From contig CAZACK010000069.1 in assembly GCA_964483455.1 (NCBI GenBank), positions 1 through 26,440 on the forward strand: a stretch of 26,440 nucleotides of DNA, read 5' to 3'. The notes beneath the pieces were generated by a model. That model saw nothing but the letters and a program-made list of their open reading frames with translations. It was not told where the DNA came from and did not search any database. Origin of the DNA: CAYZJD01 sp964483455. GTDB taxonomy: Bacteria; Acidobacteriota; Terriglobia; Bryobacterales; Bryobacteraceae. The position numbers were made by a program, and so were the translations under genes. The stretch's first letter is position 1. Every line of letters starts with the position of its first letter. Positions 1 to 8,432 of the stretch are shown here, one piece after another.

Positions 1-928
1 CTGGTGTTCGGCGAGAGGCCGGCCGAGCCACCGCCCAATACCTTCTACAGAGGACTACAGAGGAACCTTGACAACTGTCTCCCTGTCCTATCGGATCTAT
101 CACGCAACGGATCCCGAAAGCCTGCCGGGCGGCACCACGAATCCCGTCTTGCCTGATCTCTGGCTGAACGGGCAATTCTTTTCGACATGCCCGGTGCGAC
201 CGGTCATCGTGCCCGAGGACGCCACCGTCTGGGGCCGCCTCGACAATGGAGACTGGTTCGGGACGCCGCCCACCCCCGCTAACAAGCTTACGGCCTACGA
301 TCCACCGCGTTGGAATATTCGCGATCCGTTTTCCGCCCACTTTTTCCCCAACGGCGACAACTACTACTTCGTGGCAACGCTCAGCCGGGAGTTTCTCCAG
401 CCGAATACAAGCAAGGAACTGGTCGTGGTCCGTTTCAAGGCCCCGACATCTCCAAGAACTCGAAGCGGCGAACCTGTCTACGCCGATCGCCAAGTGCGGT
501 TCTGGTCGCTCTGCACCGATGATCCCTACACCACGAATGTCCACCGCTGCATACCCGACGACGAGGCCCTGTTGAACGCTAACGGGTACGCCACGTTTGT
601 GATTTGCGATCCCGGCTCGAAGCCGAGCGATGCGTCCCTGGCGGCTTTCCGTGCCAGGTGGCTCCCTTGGGGGGCTTTGGCCCTGCCAACGGACGTAGTC
701 TACGACCGAAGAGATCGCCCTTGGGGAATCGACACCCCGGTTCACTACTACAACACCCTGATCTATCGCCAGACGCGGGCCAACCCCTCCTTCGCCGAGT
801 CCATGGCGAACGTCGTCAAGCTCCCGCGAAGGGAATGGAAAGCGGCCATGGGCCCCTATTGGCCGGCTTCCGGCTACTGCTCGAAGGCGGACTTCGAAAC
901 CTACGGGGCGGGTTGCTTGCAGCGCTAG
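1..928 (+). CDS. Partial Cys-rich protein of unknown function (5' end outside window)
   Basis: The reading frame is open from base 2 to the TAG at 926-928, so the gene probably begins upstream. The first in-window start candidate is a TTG at 68, preceded by AGAGGA, giving 286 residues. From that TTG there is no signal peptide; one could lie outside the window. The product has scattered cysteines (in FSTC, WSLC, HRC, VICD and a YCSKADF...GC tail) and many aromatic and proline residues, which resembles an exported, disulfide-stabilised protein. Motifs such as RFWSLC, RWLPWG and MGPYWP near the C-terminus recall secreted hypothetical proteins I have seen, but I cannot name a family or function. 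A 273-base gap with no evident gene follows. The coding call is solid; function and start are unknown. Confidence 0.7.
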   Translation, partial: WCSARGRPSHRPIPSTEDYRGTLTTVSLSYRIYHATDPESLPGGTTNPVLPDLWLNGQFFSTCPVRPVIVPEDATVWGRLDNGDWFGTPPTPANKLTAYDPPRWNIRDPFSAHFFPNGDNYYFVATLSREFLQPNTSKELVVVRFKAPTSPRTRSGEPVYADRQVRFWSLCTDDPYTTNVHRCIPDDEALLNANGYATFVICDPGSKPSDASLAAFRARWLPWGALALPTDVVYDRRDRPWGIDTPVHYYNTLIYRQTRANPSFAESMANVVKLPRREWKAAMGPYWPASGYCSKADFETYGAGCLQR

Positions 929-1201
929 CAGGCGCGGCTTCGGCCCCAAGGGATCCCCCGAGCCGCCGGGGCAGGAGTGGGGCAAATGCCCTGCCCGGGC
1001 TGAGTCAGCCACCAAAGGCGGGACGCTATTCGTTCCGGCCGGTGCTGCCAGCTTCCACTGGCGGTGTCTACCCCGGCTGGCGGGTCCAGCGTCCACCGTA
1101 CTCGAGAAGTCTTCTGTTTTCTACCTGTTGCGCCCGGCCTGCGATTGGCGTCGCATCTGCACCTGTAAACCGCGGCGGCGCAAGAGCGCCAGGAGGTTTC
1201 G

Positions 1202-1684
1202 ATGCCAACCGCATTCAGGCTGGTTCTTCTTCTATCCCTGCCAGCCGGCATGGTCCTCGCGCAGCGCCAGACGCCGTACAAGGGTCACGGCTACGTGTTC
1301 CTTTCGCCAGGCGTGACCTCGCCCGACGGCGGCGGATTCATGCACTTCGGCGGCGGGGGCGAAGGTGTGTTCTACAAAGGAGTCGGGGCGGGCGGTGAAA
1401 TCGGCTATGCCTATCCGACCAGCGCCTTTGGATGTGGCATCGGCCTGGCTTCCGTCAACGGGCTGTTCCAGTTCGGAGAGGCCCGGCCGGACCGGAAGGT
1501 CGTGCCGTTCGCCACCGCCGGCTACAGCCTCGCCTTCCGCGGTGACACCGCCAGGTTCGTCAACTTCGGCGGCGGCGCCACCTGGTGGTTCCGCGAGCGG
1601 ACCGGACTCCGGCTGGAGTTCCGCGACCACACCACCGACGGCGTCCATCTGATCGGGTTCCGGATCGGCGTCTCTTTCCGCTGA
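1202..1684 (+). CDS. Small outer-membrane beta-barrel-like protein
   Basis: The product is 160 residues with an N-terminal signal peptide (MPTAFRLVLLLSLPAGMVLA, then Q). The mature part is rich in glycine and aromatic residues with alternating hydrophobic strands (YVFLSPG, GAGGEIGYAY, ATAGYSLAF, NFGGGATWWF) and ends in GVSFR, a terminal aromatic consistent with a barrel. The family is typical of small OmpA/OmpW-like or outer_membrane_beta-barrel domain proteins; the exact subfamily is not determinable. The ATG at 1202 is supported by AGGAGG a few bases upstream. It ends just before the sigma-54 activator gene and may be co-transcribed with it. Location in the outer membrane is inferred; a role as porin, lipid-binding or structural protein cannot be distinguished. 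Confidence 0.75.
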   Translation: MPTAFRLVLLLSLPAGMVLAQRQTPYKGHGYVFLSPGVTSPDGGGFMHFGGGGEGVFYKGVGAGGEIGYAYPTSAFGCGIGLASVNGLFQFGEARPDRKVVPFATAGYSLAFRGDTARFVNFGGGATWWFRERTGLRLEFRDHTTDGVHLIGFRIGVSFR

Positions 1685-1727
1685 GATGAAGCTGTTCTGG
1701 CCTTGCCGGCACCACGGCGGCGGTAAG

Positions 1728-3113
1728 ATGTATGTGCCGCCGCCCATGCTCGCGACATTGCTTGTCGTTGACGACGATCCGGCGGCCCGGTACGCCATGG
1801 CCCGGGTCTTCGAGGGCGAGTTGCGCGTCGTCGAAGCGGCGACGATCGCCGAAGGGCGCGAGAGGCTGCCGGCGGAGCTTCCCGCGGTCGTCCTGCTCGA
1901 CTACAACCTGCCGGACGGAGACGGCCTCGAGCTGCTGCGCGAAATCGGCGATGCGCCGGAATCGCCGGCGGTCATCATGATCACGGCGCACGGCTCGGAG
2001 CGCGTCGCCGTGGAGGCGATGAAGGCCGGCGCCTACGATTACCTCACCAAGCCCTACGATATCGACGAGCTCCGGCTGACCGTCAGCCGCGCCCTGGAGC
2101 GGCAGCAACTGCGGAGCGAAGTCTGCGACTTGCGCGAGCGCCTGGCCGCCGAAGGCCAGTTCGGGCGAATGATCGGCGCTTCCCAGGCGATGCGGGAATT
2201 GTTCGTGCTTGCCGAGCAAGTCGCTCGGACGGACTTACCCGTCCTGCTGCTCGGGGAAAGCGGCGCGGGCAAGGACATGCTGGCGCAGGAGATCCACGCG
2301 CGAAGTCCGCGGGCGGCGCAGCGGTTCGTGGCGTTGAATTGCGCCGCCGTGCCGGAAACCCTGGTTGAGAGCGAACTGTTCGGCTACGTAAAGGGCGCCT
2401 TCACCGGCGCCACCAGCACCCGCGCGGGCAAGTTCGAGCTGGCGCAGGGCGGCACGTTGTTTCTCGACGAAATCGGCGACATGGCGCCGCCGACTCAGGC
2501 GAAGATCCTGCGGGCCGCCGAGTCCGGCGCGGTCGAGCGGCTCGGCGATTCCAAATCGCTACGCGTGGATGTGCGCCTGATCAGCGCGACGAATCAAGAC
2601 CTGGAGAGCGCCATCCGCGAGAGCCGCTTCCGCCAGGACCTGTACTTCCGCCTGGCGGGCGTCTCTCTTTACCTGCCTCGGCTTCGCCAGCGGCGCGAGG
2701 ACATCCCGCTGCTCGTCGAGGTTTTCTGGGACGACCTGCGGCGCAAGTACGACCGCATCGGACCGGAGCTGTCCCGAGAAGCGTTGTTGAGCCTCGAGGA
2801 GGCGCCCTGGCCTGGCAATGTCCGCCAGTTGCGGAACGCGGTCGAGCGGCTGTTCGTGCTCGCCCGCGAGGGCAAGGTCACCAAGGAGGATGTCGCGGAC
2901 GCCGTCCGGCTCGGGCCGGTTGCGGCCGCGCCGGCGGACGATCTGCTCGCCCCCGCCGACTTCCGGGAAGCGCGCAGCCGGTTCGAAGCCGCCTACCTTG
3001 CCCGCAAGCTCCGCGAGCACCAGGGCAACGTAACCCGCACCGCCGCCGCCATCGGCCTCGAGCGCCAGAGCTTGCAGGAGAAGCTGAAGAAGCTGGGCAT
3101 CGAGCGCGAGTGA
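1728..3113 (+). CDS. NtrX/NtrC-type sigma-54-dependent response regulator
   Basis: Cytoplasmic response regulator that should activate sigma-54 promoters after phosphorylation by a histidine kinase. Numbering is from the ATG at 1728 (461 residues). Receiver domain about 10-125: acidic pocket D15/D16, phosphoacceptor D58, T86 and K108. AAA+ domain about 145-380: Walker A GESGAGKD at 176-183, an intact GAFTGA loop at 223-228 that contacts sigma-54, and Walker B LFLDEIGD at 244-251. The Fis-type HTH at about 430-458 has NVTRTAAAIGLERQSLQEKL, which resembles NtrX. The start is uncertain: ATGs at 1686, 1728 and 1746 are in frame and none has a strong ribosome-binding site; the receiver strand begins around 1755. 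No kinase gene is adjacent, so the partner and targets are unknown. Family assignment is secure; NtrX rather than NtrC is a similarity judgement. Confidence 0.93.
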   Translation: MYVPPPMLATLLVVDDDPAARYAMARVFEGELRVVEAATIAEGRERLPAELPAVVLLDYNLPDGDGLELLREIGDAPESPAVIMITAHGSERVAVEAMKAGAYDYLTKPYDIDELRLTVSRALERQQLRSEVCDLRERLAAEGQFGRMIGASQAMRELFVLAEQVARTDLPVLLLGESGAGKDMLAQEIHARSPRAAQRFVALNCAAVPETLVESELFGYVKGAFTGATSTRAGKFELAQGGTLFLDEIGDMAPPTQAKILRAAESGAVERLGDSKSLRVDVRLISATNQDLESAIRESRFRQDLYFRLAGVSLYLPRLRQRREDIPLLVEVFWDDLRRKYDRIGPELSREALLSLEEAPWPGNVRQLRNAVERLFVLAREGKVTKEDVADAVRLGPVAAAPADDLLAPADFREARSRFEAAYLARKLREHQGNVTRTAAAIGLERQSLQEKLKKLGIERE

Positions 3114-3224
3114 CGGGACCGGCCGGAAGGCAGACGGCAAGGGGGCGGCGGGCTGACGGGGTGGCGGCAGCGGTTTCCGGCGCGCGCGGCGAATTTGGGG
3201 ATTACGTAGCCGGTCACCGATCTT

Positions 3225-4469
3225 CTACTCGCCGCGCACCAGATCTTCGAAGGTTTCCCGCGCGCGGACCAGGCGCCAGGTGGAGCCCTCGACCAGCACT
3301 TCCGGGGGACGGGGACGCGAGTTGTAATTGGAAGAGAGCACGAAACCGTAGGCGCCGGCGGTCCAGACGGCGAGCAGGTCGCCCGGCAGCACGTTGTCCA
3401 ACTCGCGGTCGAGCGCCAGGAAGTCGCCCGACTCGCAGACCGGCCCGACCACGTCGGCCAGGATGCGGCCGCGGTCGGTCTTTCGGAGCGGGATGATCTC
3501 GTGGTGCGATTGGTAAAGCGACGGCCGGATGAGGTCGTTCATGGCTGCGTCCACGACCACGAACTCGCGGCTGCCGGTGCGCTTGCGGTACAGCACCCGG
3601 GTGAGCAGCACGCCGGCCTCGCCGACGATCGAGCGCCCCGGCTCGACCATCACCTCCAGGTCCTTGCCTTCGACTCTCTCGCGAACCTCCGCCACGAAGC
3701 GGCGGATCTCCGGCGTCTGCTCGTGCGGCCGGTAGCGGACGCCCAGGCCTCCGCCGAGATCGAGGCGCCGGATGGGGACCGCCTGCGCCCGCAGCCGCGC
3801 CACCAGCTCCAGCATCCGATCTATGGCCTCCATCAACGGGCCGGTGTCCAGGATCTGCGAGCCGATGTGACAGCCGACCCCGTCGGGAGTGAGGTGGCGA
3901 AGCGACATCGCGCGCCGGTAGGTTTCTTCGACCTCGGCGATGTCGATGCCGAACTTGTGCTCGCGCAGGCCGGTGGAGATGTAAGGATGGGCGCCGGCGT
4001 CGACGTTGGGATTGACGCGCAGCGCGATGCGGGCCCGCACACCACGCCGCGCGGCCAGCGCATCGATCAGCGCCAGTTCGGAATCCGATTCGCAGTTGAA
4101 GCTGTGGATGCCCCGCTCGAGCGCGTACTCGACCTCGTCGGCCGTCTTGCCGACTCCCGAGAAGACGACTTTCGAGGCGTCTCCGCCCGCCTTCAGCACG
4201 CGATACAGCTCCCCGCCGGAGACGATGTCGAAGCCGGCGCCGGCGCCCGCGAGCAGCGCCAGCAGGCTGATGTTCGAGTTCGCCTTCACGGCGTAGCAGA
4301 CGCAATGCGGCAGATCGCCGAAGGCTTCGTCATACGCGCGGTAGCGATCAAGCACGGCCCGCGCCGAGTAGACGTAGCAAGGAGTTCCGGCGCGAGCGGC
4401 CACGGCGGCCAGCGCCACCTCCTCGCAGTACAGCGCGCCCTGCCTGTAATCGAAGCAGTCCGATACCAT
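3225..4469 (-). CDS. lysA: Diaminopimelate decarboxylase
   Basis: PLP-dependent decarboxylation of meso-diaminopimelate to L-lysine, the last step of lysine biosynthesis, in the cytoplasm. The 414 residues match the normal family length. Fold-III (alanine-racemase-like) barrel: YAVKANSN with the PLP lysine at K62, HKFGID, the phosphate-binding glycine loop GGGLGVRY, and EPGRS. The C-terminal domain carries CESGD, the active-site cysteine motif given across the dimer, and a late YNSRPRPPEV segment. The ATG at 4469 directly follows the stop codon (4472-4470) of the upstream GAF/SpoIIE gene, so translation is probably coupled. It converges with the sigma-54 regulator gene. The closest alternatives are ornithine or arginine decarboxylases of the same fold, but the CESGDFLA and EPGRS context favours LysA. 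Confidence 0.95.
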   Translation of the reverse strand: MVSDCFDYRQGALYCEEVALAAVAARAGTPCYVYSARAVLDRYRAYDEAFGDLPHCVCYAVKANSNISLLALLAGAGAGFDIVSGGELYRVLKAGGDASKVVFSGVGKTADEVEYALERGIHSFNCESDSELALIDALAARRGVRARIALRVNPNVDAGAHPYISTGLREHKFGIDIAEVEETYRRAMSLRHLTPDGVGCHIGSQILDTGPLMEAIDRMLELVARLRAQAVPIRRLDLGGGLGVRYRPHEQTPEIRRFVAEVRERVEGKDLEVMVEPGRSIVGEAGVLLTRVLYRKRTGSREFVVVDAAMNDLIRPSLYQSHHEIIPLRKTDRGRILADVVGPVCESGDFLALDRELDNVLPGDLLAVWTAGAYGFVLSSNYNSRPRPPEVLVEGSTWRLVRARETFEDLVRGE

Positions 4470-6221
4470 CTACTTGACCTTCAGCACGAGCAGCGTCTGA
4501 TCGTCGGCGACCCCGGCGCCCTCCGCGTAGCGGTCGAGGTCGGCGAGCACGGCATCCACGATCGCCTGCGCCGGCTGCCACCAGACTTGCTGGAGAAGCT
4601 CCGCCAGCCGGCCGCGGCCGTAGTGCTCGCCGGCGGCGTTGTGCTGGTCTTCCACGCCGTCGGAGCACAGCACGATGACATCGCCCGGCTCCGTCTGGAA
4701 GGAAACTTCCTCGTAGTCCCGGCTGTCGAGGAGACCGAGGGGGATGCCCTCGACCCGCGGGCGGATGATCTCGCCCTGGCGGCAGATCATCGGCGGGATC
4801 GCCCCCGAATTGGCCATCGTCAAGACCTGGGTGCGTGGATGCCATACCAGCACCAGCAGCGTCACGTACCGCGCCTCCACCTTCCTTTCAATCAGCGCTT
4901 CGTTCAGCGACTTGAGCAACACCGCCGGCTTGCACCGTTTCGGCGCGAGCGTGCGCAGCAGGCCGCTCACCAGCGAACTGTACAGCGCCGCCGCGGCGCC
5001 CTTGCCGCTGACGTCGCCGAACGCCATCACCGTGTGCTGCTGGCCGTGTTGGAAGAAGTCGTAGAGGTCGCCGCTCACTTCCCGGGCGGGCCGCAGGCCG
5101 GCGGCGGCGTCCAAGCCGTCGATCTTCGGAGCGGTCCGCGGCAGCAGCAGCGATTGCAGTTCCCGGGCCGCCCGCAGGTCCACCTCCATGCGCTGCTCGC
5201 GTTTTGCCAGTTCTTCGTAAAGCCGGGCGTTCTCGACCGAGATGGCGATCTGGGGCGCCAGCAGGGAAAGCGTGCGCGCATGCTCTTCGGTGAAGAAGCC
5301 GATGCGTTCGCTTTCGAGGTCCATCACTCCGACGACCCGGTCCCGGGCGATCAGCGGCACGGCGATTTCCGAGCGGATGTCAGGATGCGACGGGATGTAG
5401 CGGGGATCGGCCAGCGTGTCGGCCACGCGCACCACGGCGCGAGATTCCGCGGCCGCGCCGGTGATGCCTTTTCCCAGCGGGATGTTGTCCACGCACGAGC
5501 GCTCGTCGTAGCGGAAGCTGGAACGGCTCCGCAGAAGCTTCGCCTGCTCGTCGACGAGCAGGATGCTGAACGAGTCGTAAGGGATCAGCAGGCGTACGGC
5601 CTCGGCGATCTTACCCAGCAGGTCGTCGAGATCGAGGATCGAGGAGAACTGCTGGGAGAGCCGCGCCAGCATCTTCTGTGTGCGGTTCTGGCGATCGACG
5701 CGCCGATAGAGCCTGGCGTTGTCGATGGCGAAGGCAACGCGGCCGGCGATGAGCCGTAGCATCGCCCGCTCGTACTCGCCGTAGGCGTTGACGCGCGTGG
5801 ACTGGATGTCGATCACGCCGACGAGTTTGCCGCGGGCCAGCATGGGCACGGCCAGTTCGGACCGCACGGCGTCGACGGCGTTCAAGTAGCGCGCGTCGAG
5901 CCGCACGTCGCCGACAAGCAGCGGCTTGCCGGTCTCCGCCGCCGCGCCGGTGATCCCCTCGCCCAGCGCGATCTCGAGGCTCTGGACAACCTCCTGGCGA
6001 TGGCCGACGGCGTGGCGGATCTTCAGCTTCCGCAGGCGCTCGTTGTACAGGAGGATGGCGAACAGCTCGAACGGAATCACCTTCCGGATGATGTCCGCCA
6101 CGCGGGCCAGCAGCTTGTCGAGGTCGAGCGTCTCAGATGTGGCCGCCGAAGCTTCAAGCAGGAAGTCGAGCAGCTCGGAGCGCTCGCGGAAGCGGAGAAC
6201 CGATCGGGCTGGGCTTGCCAT
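4470..6221 (-). CDS. Two-GAF, SpoIIE/RsbU-type PP2C serine phosphatase
   Basis: Probable sensor phosphatase that dephosphorylates a phosphoprotein, in known relatives an anti-anti-sigma factor of the RsbV/SpoIIAA type. 583 residues, no membrane segment. GAF 1 is about 30-165 and GAF 2 about 185-330. They are clear internal duplicates: each has LGxGITGAAAE followed by a D-x-RY segment and an AVPMLAR/AVPLIAR strand. A short coiled coil (about 332-360, EELAKREQRMEVDL) leads to the PP2C domain, with metal-binding aspartates in VSGDLYDFF, FGDVSGKG, LCSDGVED and ADDQTLL. The ATG at 6221 begins the first aligned helix region and follows GAGGGCCTCC. It is the first gene of a two-gene unit with lysA, which is unusual company. 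The GAF ligands and target are unknown. Confidence 0.92.
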   Translation of the reverse strand: MASPARSVLRFRERSELLDFLLEASAATSETLDLDKLLARVADIIRKVIPFELFAILLYNERLRKLKIRHAVGHRQEVVQSLEIALGEGITGAAAETGKPLLVGDVRLDARYLNAVDAVRSELAVPMLARGKLVGVIDIQSTRVNAYGEYERAMLRLIAGRVAFAIDNARLYRRVDRQNRTQKMLARLSQQFSSILDLDDLLGKIAEAVRLLIPYDSFSILLVDEQAKLLRSRSSFRYDERSCVDNIPLGKGITGAAAESRAVVRVADTLADPRYIPSHPDIRSEIAVPLIARDRVVGVMDLESERIGFFTEEHARTLSLLAPQIAISVENARLYEELAKREQRMEVDLRAARELQSLLLPRTAPKIDGLDAAAGLRPAREVSGDLYDFFQHGQQHTVMAFGDVSGKGAAAALYSSLVSGLLRTLAPKRCKPAVLLKSLNEALIERKVEARYVTLLVLVWHPRTQVLTMANSGAIPPMICRQGEIIRPRVEGIPLGLLDSRDYEEVSFQTEPGDVIVLCSDGVEDQHNAAGEHYGRGRLAELLQQVWWQPAQAIVDAVLADLDRYAEGAGVADDQTLLVLKVK

Positions 6222-6609
6222 TGGAGGCCCTCAGGCGGCGGTGGGTGTTTGATGCGGCCACCGGCGCGGATGCGGGTCGCGCCTGTCTTGCCGAACCTGG
6301 TTCATGTCACAGGGTTACGTCGCCGGCGGAAGCTGGAACTTGATTCCGAGGCGTCCAAGTTGAGCGCGGAAGCCTCATCATAGCACGGAGCGAAGCCTCG
6401 AGACGATCATCGGCCTGGGCGGCGCCCGAATTTATCATGCGCTGGTTCGGCGGAGGTTTCCGGTGGTCGCACAACTCACCGCACCACAGGCCGCTTCATG
6501 CGTGAGCGAAACATTCCGGGCCGCCGACGAACGCCGATAGACGCCGAAAAAACCATCAAACCATCGGCGTTCATCGGCGGCTCAATGTGGGTTCCCCAAA
6601 AGACCCCGC
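6222..6609. other. 388-base intergenic region with promoter-like site and a palindromic repeat
   Basis: No gene is visible. It holds upstream sequence of the GAF/SpoIIE gene, including a TATGAT -10-like hexamer on the minus strand at 6377-6382 with no convincing -35. An interrupted palindrome AACTTG...CAAGTT lies at 6337-6361, possibly an operator. A dispersed palindromic repeat at 6521-6580 is listed separately. Confidence 0.5.
6521..6580. repeat. Palindromic dispersed repeat, copy 1
   Basis: Left arm CCGCCGACGAACGCCGAT (6521-6538) and right arm ATCGGCGTTCATCGGCGG (6563-6580) are complementary at 17 of 18 positions around a 24-base loop. The loop starts with another ACGCCGA unit. A second copy with the same arms lies at 15930-15990. 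Both are intergenic between minus-strand genes. It looks like a REP-type extragenic palindrome; it could form a hairpin in the transcript. Confidence 0.75.
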
Positions 6610-7467
6610 TCACCCCGCCTGCCCGCTGAGCGCGTTCAGCTTCTGCTCGATGCGTCCCAAGGCGGCGGTCACCAGCGCCTTCCAGGCTTCATCCGAACCG
6701 GCCGGCCCCGGCGCTTCCAGATCTGTCCGGACGACCGCCGGGCCGAAGATGTCCGCAATGAGGCGCTCGTTCGGCAGCAGTCCCCTCACCGGAAGTGGCA
6801 TGACCTTCGCGTTGGGGTTCGAAGTGATCGGGTGGATCGGCTCCCAGATCGGATACCCTTGCGCATTGAACTTCCAGAATCCCGGCGCGCCGATCCCGCC
6901 GGCGTACTTCTGCTGGAGGAGCAGCCCTGCCACGGCCCGCTTGCCGTTGGGCAGCGCCAGCGCCCACTGCCGGCGCGTCTCCCCGTTCCATGCAAGCTCG
7001 TGAATGGGCAAGACCGGGATCGGGATCTCAACCACGCTCAACCCAAGCTCGCGCCCGAGGGCTTCGGCCTCCGCGCGCTCTGTCAGAAATACCGGATTGA
7101 TTGCCCGTTGACCGCCCGCCATCGCGGGTGTGTCCGCCGGAACATAGGCCGGATAGCGGTAGGCCCCGGGCAGATTCACTCGCGCCGCATCCTCGGCAGT
7201 AATCGCGAAGGGGCTGACTGCGTAAGCCGCTTGTCCCTCTACTTTGCGCACGACGCTGTAGGTCACCACTTCGCCGGGCAGCCGGCCGGCGACACTGGAA
7301 TCGAACCAGGTCTTAATCGGCTTGCTCGGATCGAACGGCGGCGGCTGCACACCGAACGTCTGCTCGTAGCCTTGGCGGGTGAACTCCCGGAACAGGTACA
7401 GTTCTCCAATCCCATACCTCGGCCGATCAGGCTGCGGTTTTTCCTGCGGGACACTCTGTGCTTCCAT
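6610..7467 (-). CDS. Protein of unknown function (about 285 residues)
   Basis: I do not recognise this protein. The best start is the ATG at 7467 (or the adjacent one at 7470), because AGGAG lies about 7 bases upstream of it; an upstream GTG at 7491 would add eight residues. No signal peptide or membrane segment is visible. It is rich in Pro, Ala and Gly, with segments GELYLFREFTRQGYEQTFG, FDPSKPIKTWFD and GGIGAPGFWKFNAQGYPIW, and a short amphipathic C-terminal helix ending LGRIEQKLNALSGQAG. The mid-region reads as strands separated by turns. It stands alone: downstream lies the palindromic repeat and upstream the divergent DUF1080 gene. Coding status is supported by the ribosome-binding site and by sensible amino-acid composition over its full length. 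Confidence 0.75.
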   Translation of the reverse strand: MEAQSVPQEKPQPDRPRYGIGELYLFREFTRQGYEQTFGVQPPPFDPSKPIKTWFDSSVAGRLPGEVVTYSVVRKVEGQAAYAVSPFAITAEDAARVNLPGAYRYPAYVPADTPAMAGGQRAINPVFLTERAEAEALGRELGLSVVEIPIPVLPIHELAWNGETRRQWALALPNGKRAVAGLLLQQKYAGGIGAPGFWKFNAQGYPIWEPIHPITSNPNAKVMPLPVRGLLPNERLIADIFGPAVVRTDLEAPGPAGSDEAWKALVTAALGRIEQKLNALSGQAG

Positions 7468-7738
7468 CATCCATCTCCTCTTCGAGAACACGTTGGCCGC
7501 CGGGCGCCGATTCGGGCAAGCCCGGCCGGCCCGGTATCATCCTCGCGCGCGCCATCGCCGCGACGGCGGAAACTGGCGCCAGGCGGATGGCGCTAATCGT
7601 CTGAACAGTCAGGATTTAACGCCACCGGGAGAAAATCGAGCAGGATTGTGACCGTGCGCCGGTTGGCCCGCCATTCGCCCACCTGGGACGGAGGGCATGG
7701 AGGGCATCACCGTCGTTCATGCTGTCCGCGTCTGGTGG

Positions 7739-7744
7739 TATAGT
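7739..7744 (+). promoter_or_regulatory. Candidate -10 element for the DUF1080 gene
   Basis: TATAGT lies 12 bases before the ATG at 7757. A weak TTCATG at 7716-7721 sits 17 bases upstream. If used, transcription would start about 6 bases before the start codon, giving an almost leaderless mRNA. Confidence 0.35.
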
Positions 7745-7756
7745 TGGCAAAACACC

Positions 7757-8377
7757 ATGACAAAGCTGATTGGAGTGTTGTTCCTGGCTGTCGCTTCGGC
7801 GGCGTGCGCCGCGAGTCTTCAAAGCGCCGAAACCGGTTTCCGCGCGCTCTTTGACGGAACAAGCCTGGATGGGTGGGACGGCGATCCGCGCCTCTGGAGC
7901 GTCCGCGACGGGGCCATTGTCGGCGCCACCGAGGGGGTCGAGCTGAACGCCAATTCCTTCCTCATCTACCGCAAACAGCAGTTTCGGGATTTTGTCTTGC
8001 GCGCGGAGGTGAAGCTCCGGAATCACAACAGCGGCATCCAGTTCCGGAGCGAGGCGCTGCCCGACTGGGTGGTCGGCGGCTACCAGGCCGACATGGCCGA
8101 AGGCAACTGGTGGGGCAGCATCTACGAGGAGCGCGGCACGCGCGGCGTGATGGTCAACGGCTGGAAGGGGAAAGCCGAGAAAGTGGTCCGCGCCGGCGAC
8201 TGGAACACCGTCGAGATCCGCTGCCAGGGCGACCTGATCCAGGTCAGCGTGAACGGGCTGCTCACCGCCGAACTGCGCGACTCCCAGCGCCTCGAAGGTG
8301 TGCTCGCGCTGCAACTGCACCGCGGGCCGCCCATGGAAGTCCGCTTCCGCAAGATCGAGATCAAGGAATTGAAATAA
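7757..8377 (+). CDS. Exported DUF1080 / 3-keto-disaccharide hydrolase-like protein
   Basis: About 206 residues from the ATG at 7757. An upstream in-frame ATG at 7697 adds 20 residues that would precede the signal peptide, so it is unlikely. The signal peptide is MTKLIGVLFLAVASAACA; the cysteine lacks a good lipobox, so signal peptidase I is more likely. The mature domain is the concanavalin-like DUF1080 fold: GFRALFDGTSLDGWDG, an NxNSFL strand, KLRNHNSGIQFRSE, GGYQADM, then a C-terminal VRFRKIEIKEL strand. Known members hydrolyse 3-keto-glycosides produced by C3 oxidation of sugars, or bind glycans. Its convergent neighbour is a Tat-exported Gfo/Idh/MocA oxidoreductase, consistent with linked sugar chemistry outside the cytoplasm. 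Substrate unknown. Confidence 0.88.
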   Translation: MTKLIGVLFLAVASAACAASLQSAETGFRALFDGTSLDGWDGDPRLWSVRDGAIVGATEGVELNANSFLIYRKQQFRDFVLRAEVKLRNHNSGIQFRSEALPDWVVGGYQADMAEGNWWGSIYEERGTRGVMVNGWKGKAEKVVRAGDWNTVEIRCQGDLIQVSVNGLLTAELRDSQRLEGVLALQLHRGPPMEVRFRKIEIKELK

Positions 8378-8380
8378 GCG

Positions 8381-8424
8381 GGACCGGTCTCGCAGCCGGT
8401 CCGGACAGCCCGGCAGGGCTGTCC
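8381..8424. terminator. Tandem hairpins between convergent genes
   Basis: Hairpin 1: GGACCGG (8381-8387) pairs with CCGGTCC (8396-8402). Hairpin 2: GGACAGCCC (8403-8411), loop GGCA, GGGCTGTCC (8416-8424), a perfect 9-bp stem. They lie between the convergent stops of the DUF1080 and Gfo/Idh genes and could terminate both transcripts, although neither has a U-tract. Confidence 0.55.
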
Positions 8425-8432
8425 CACTGGTG

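Noticed and set aside
980..991. GGGCA-AA-TGCCC palindrome in the gap after the first gene
   Set aside because: The loop is too short for a terminator and there is no U-tract; likely chance in GC-rich DNA.
3501..5759. Long plus-strand open frame of about 750 codons
   Set aside because: It is antisense to lysA and the GAF/SpoIIE phosphatase, both of which have complete family motifs. The translation is rich in His, Arg, Gln and Asp without any domain pattern, as expected from GC-rich complement codons.
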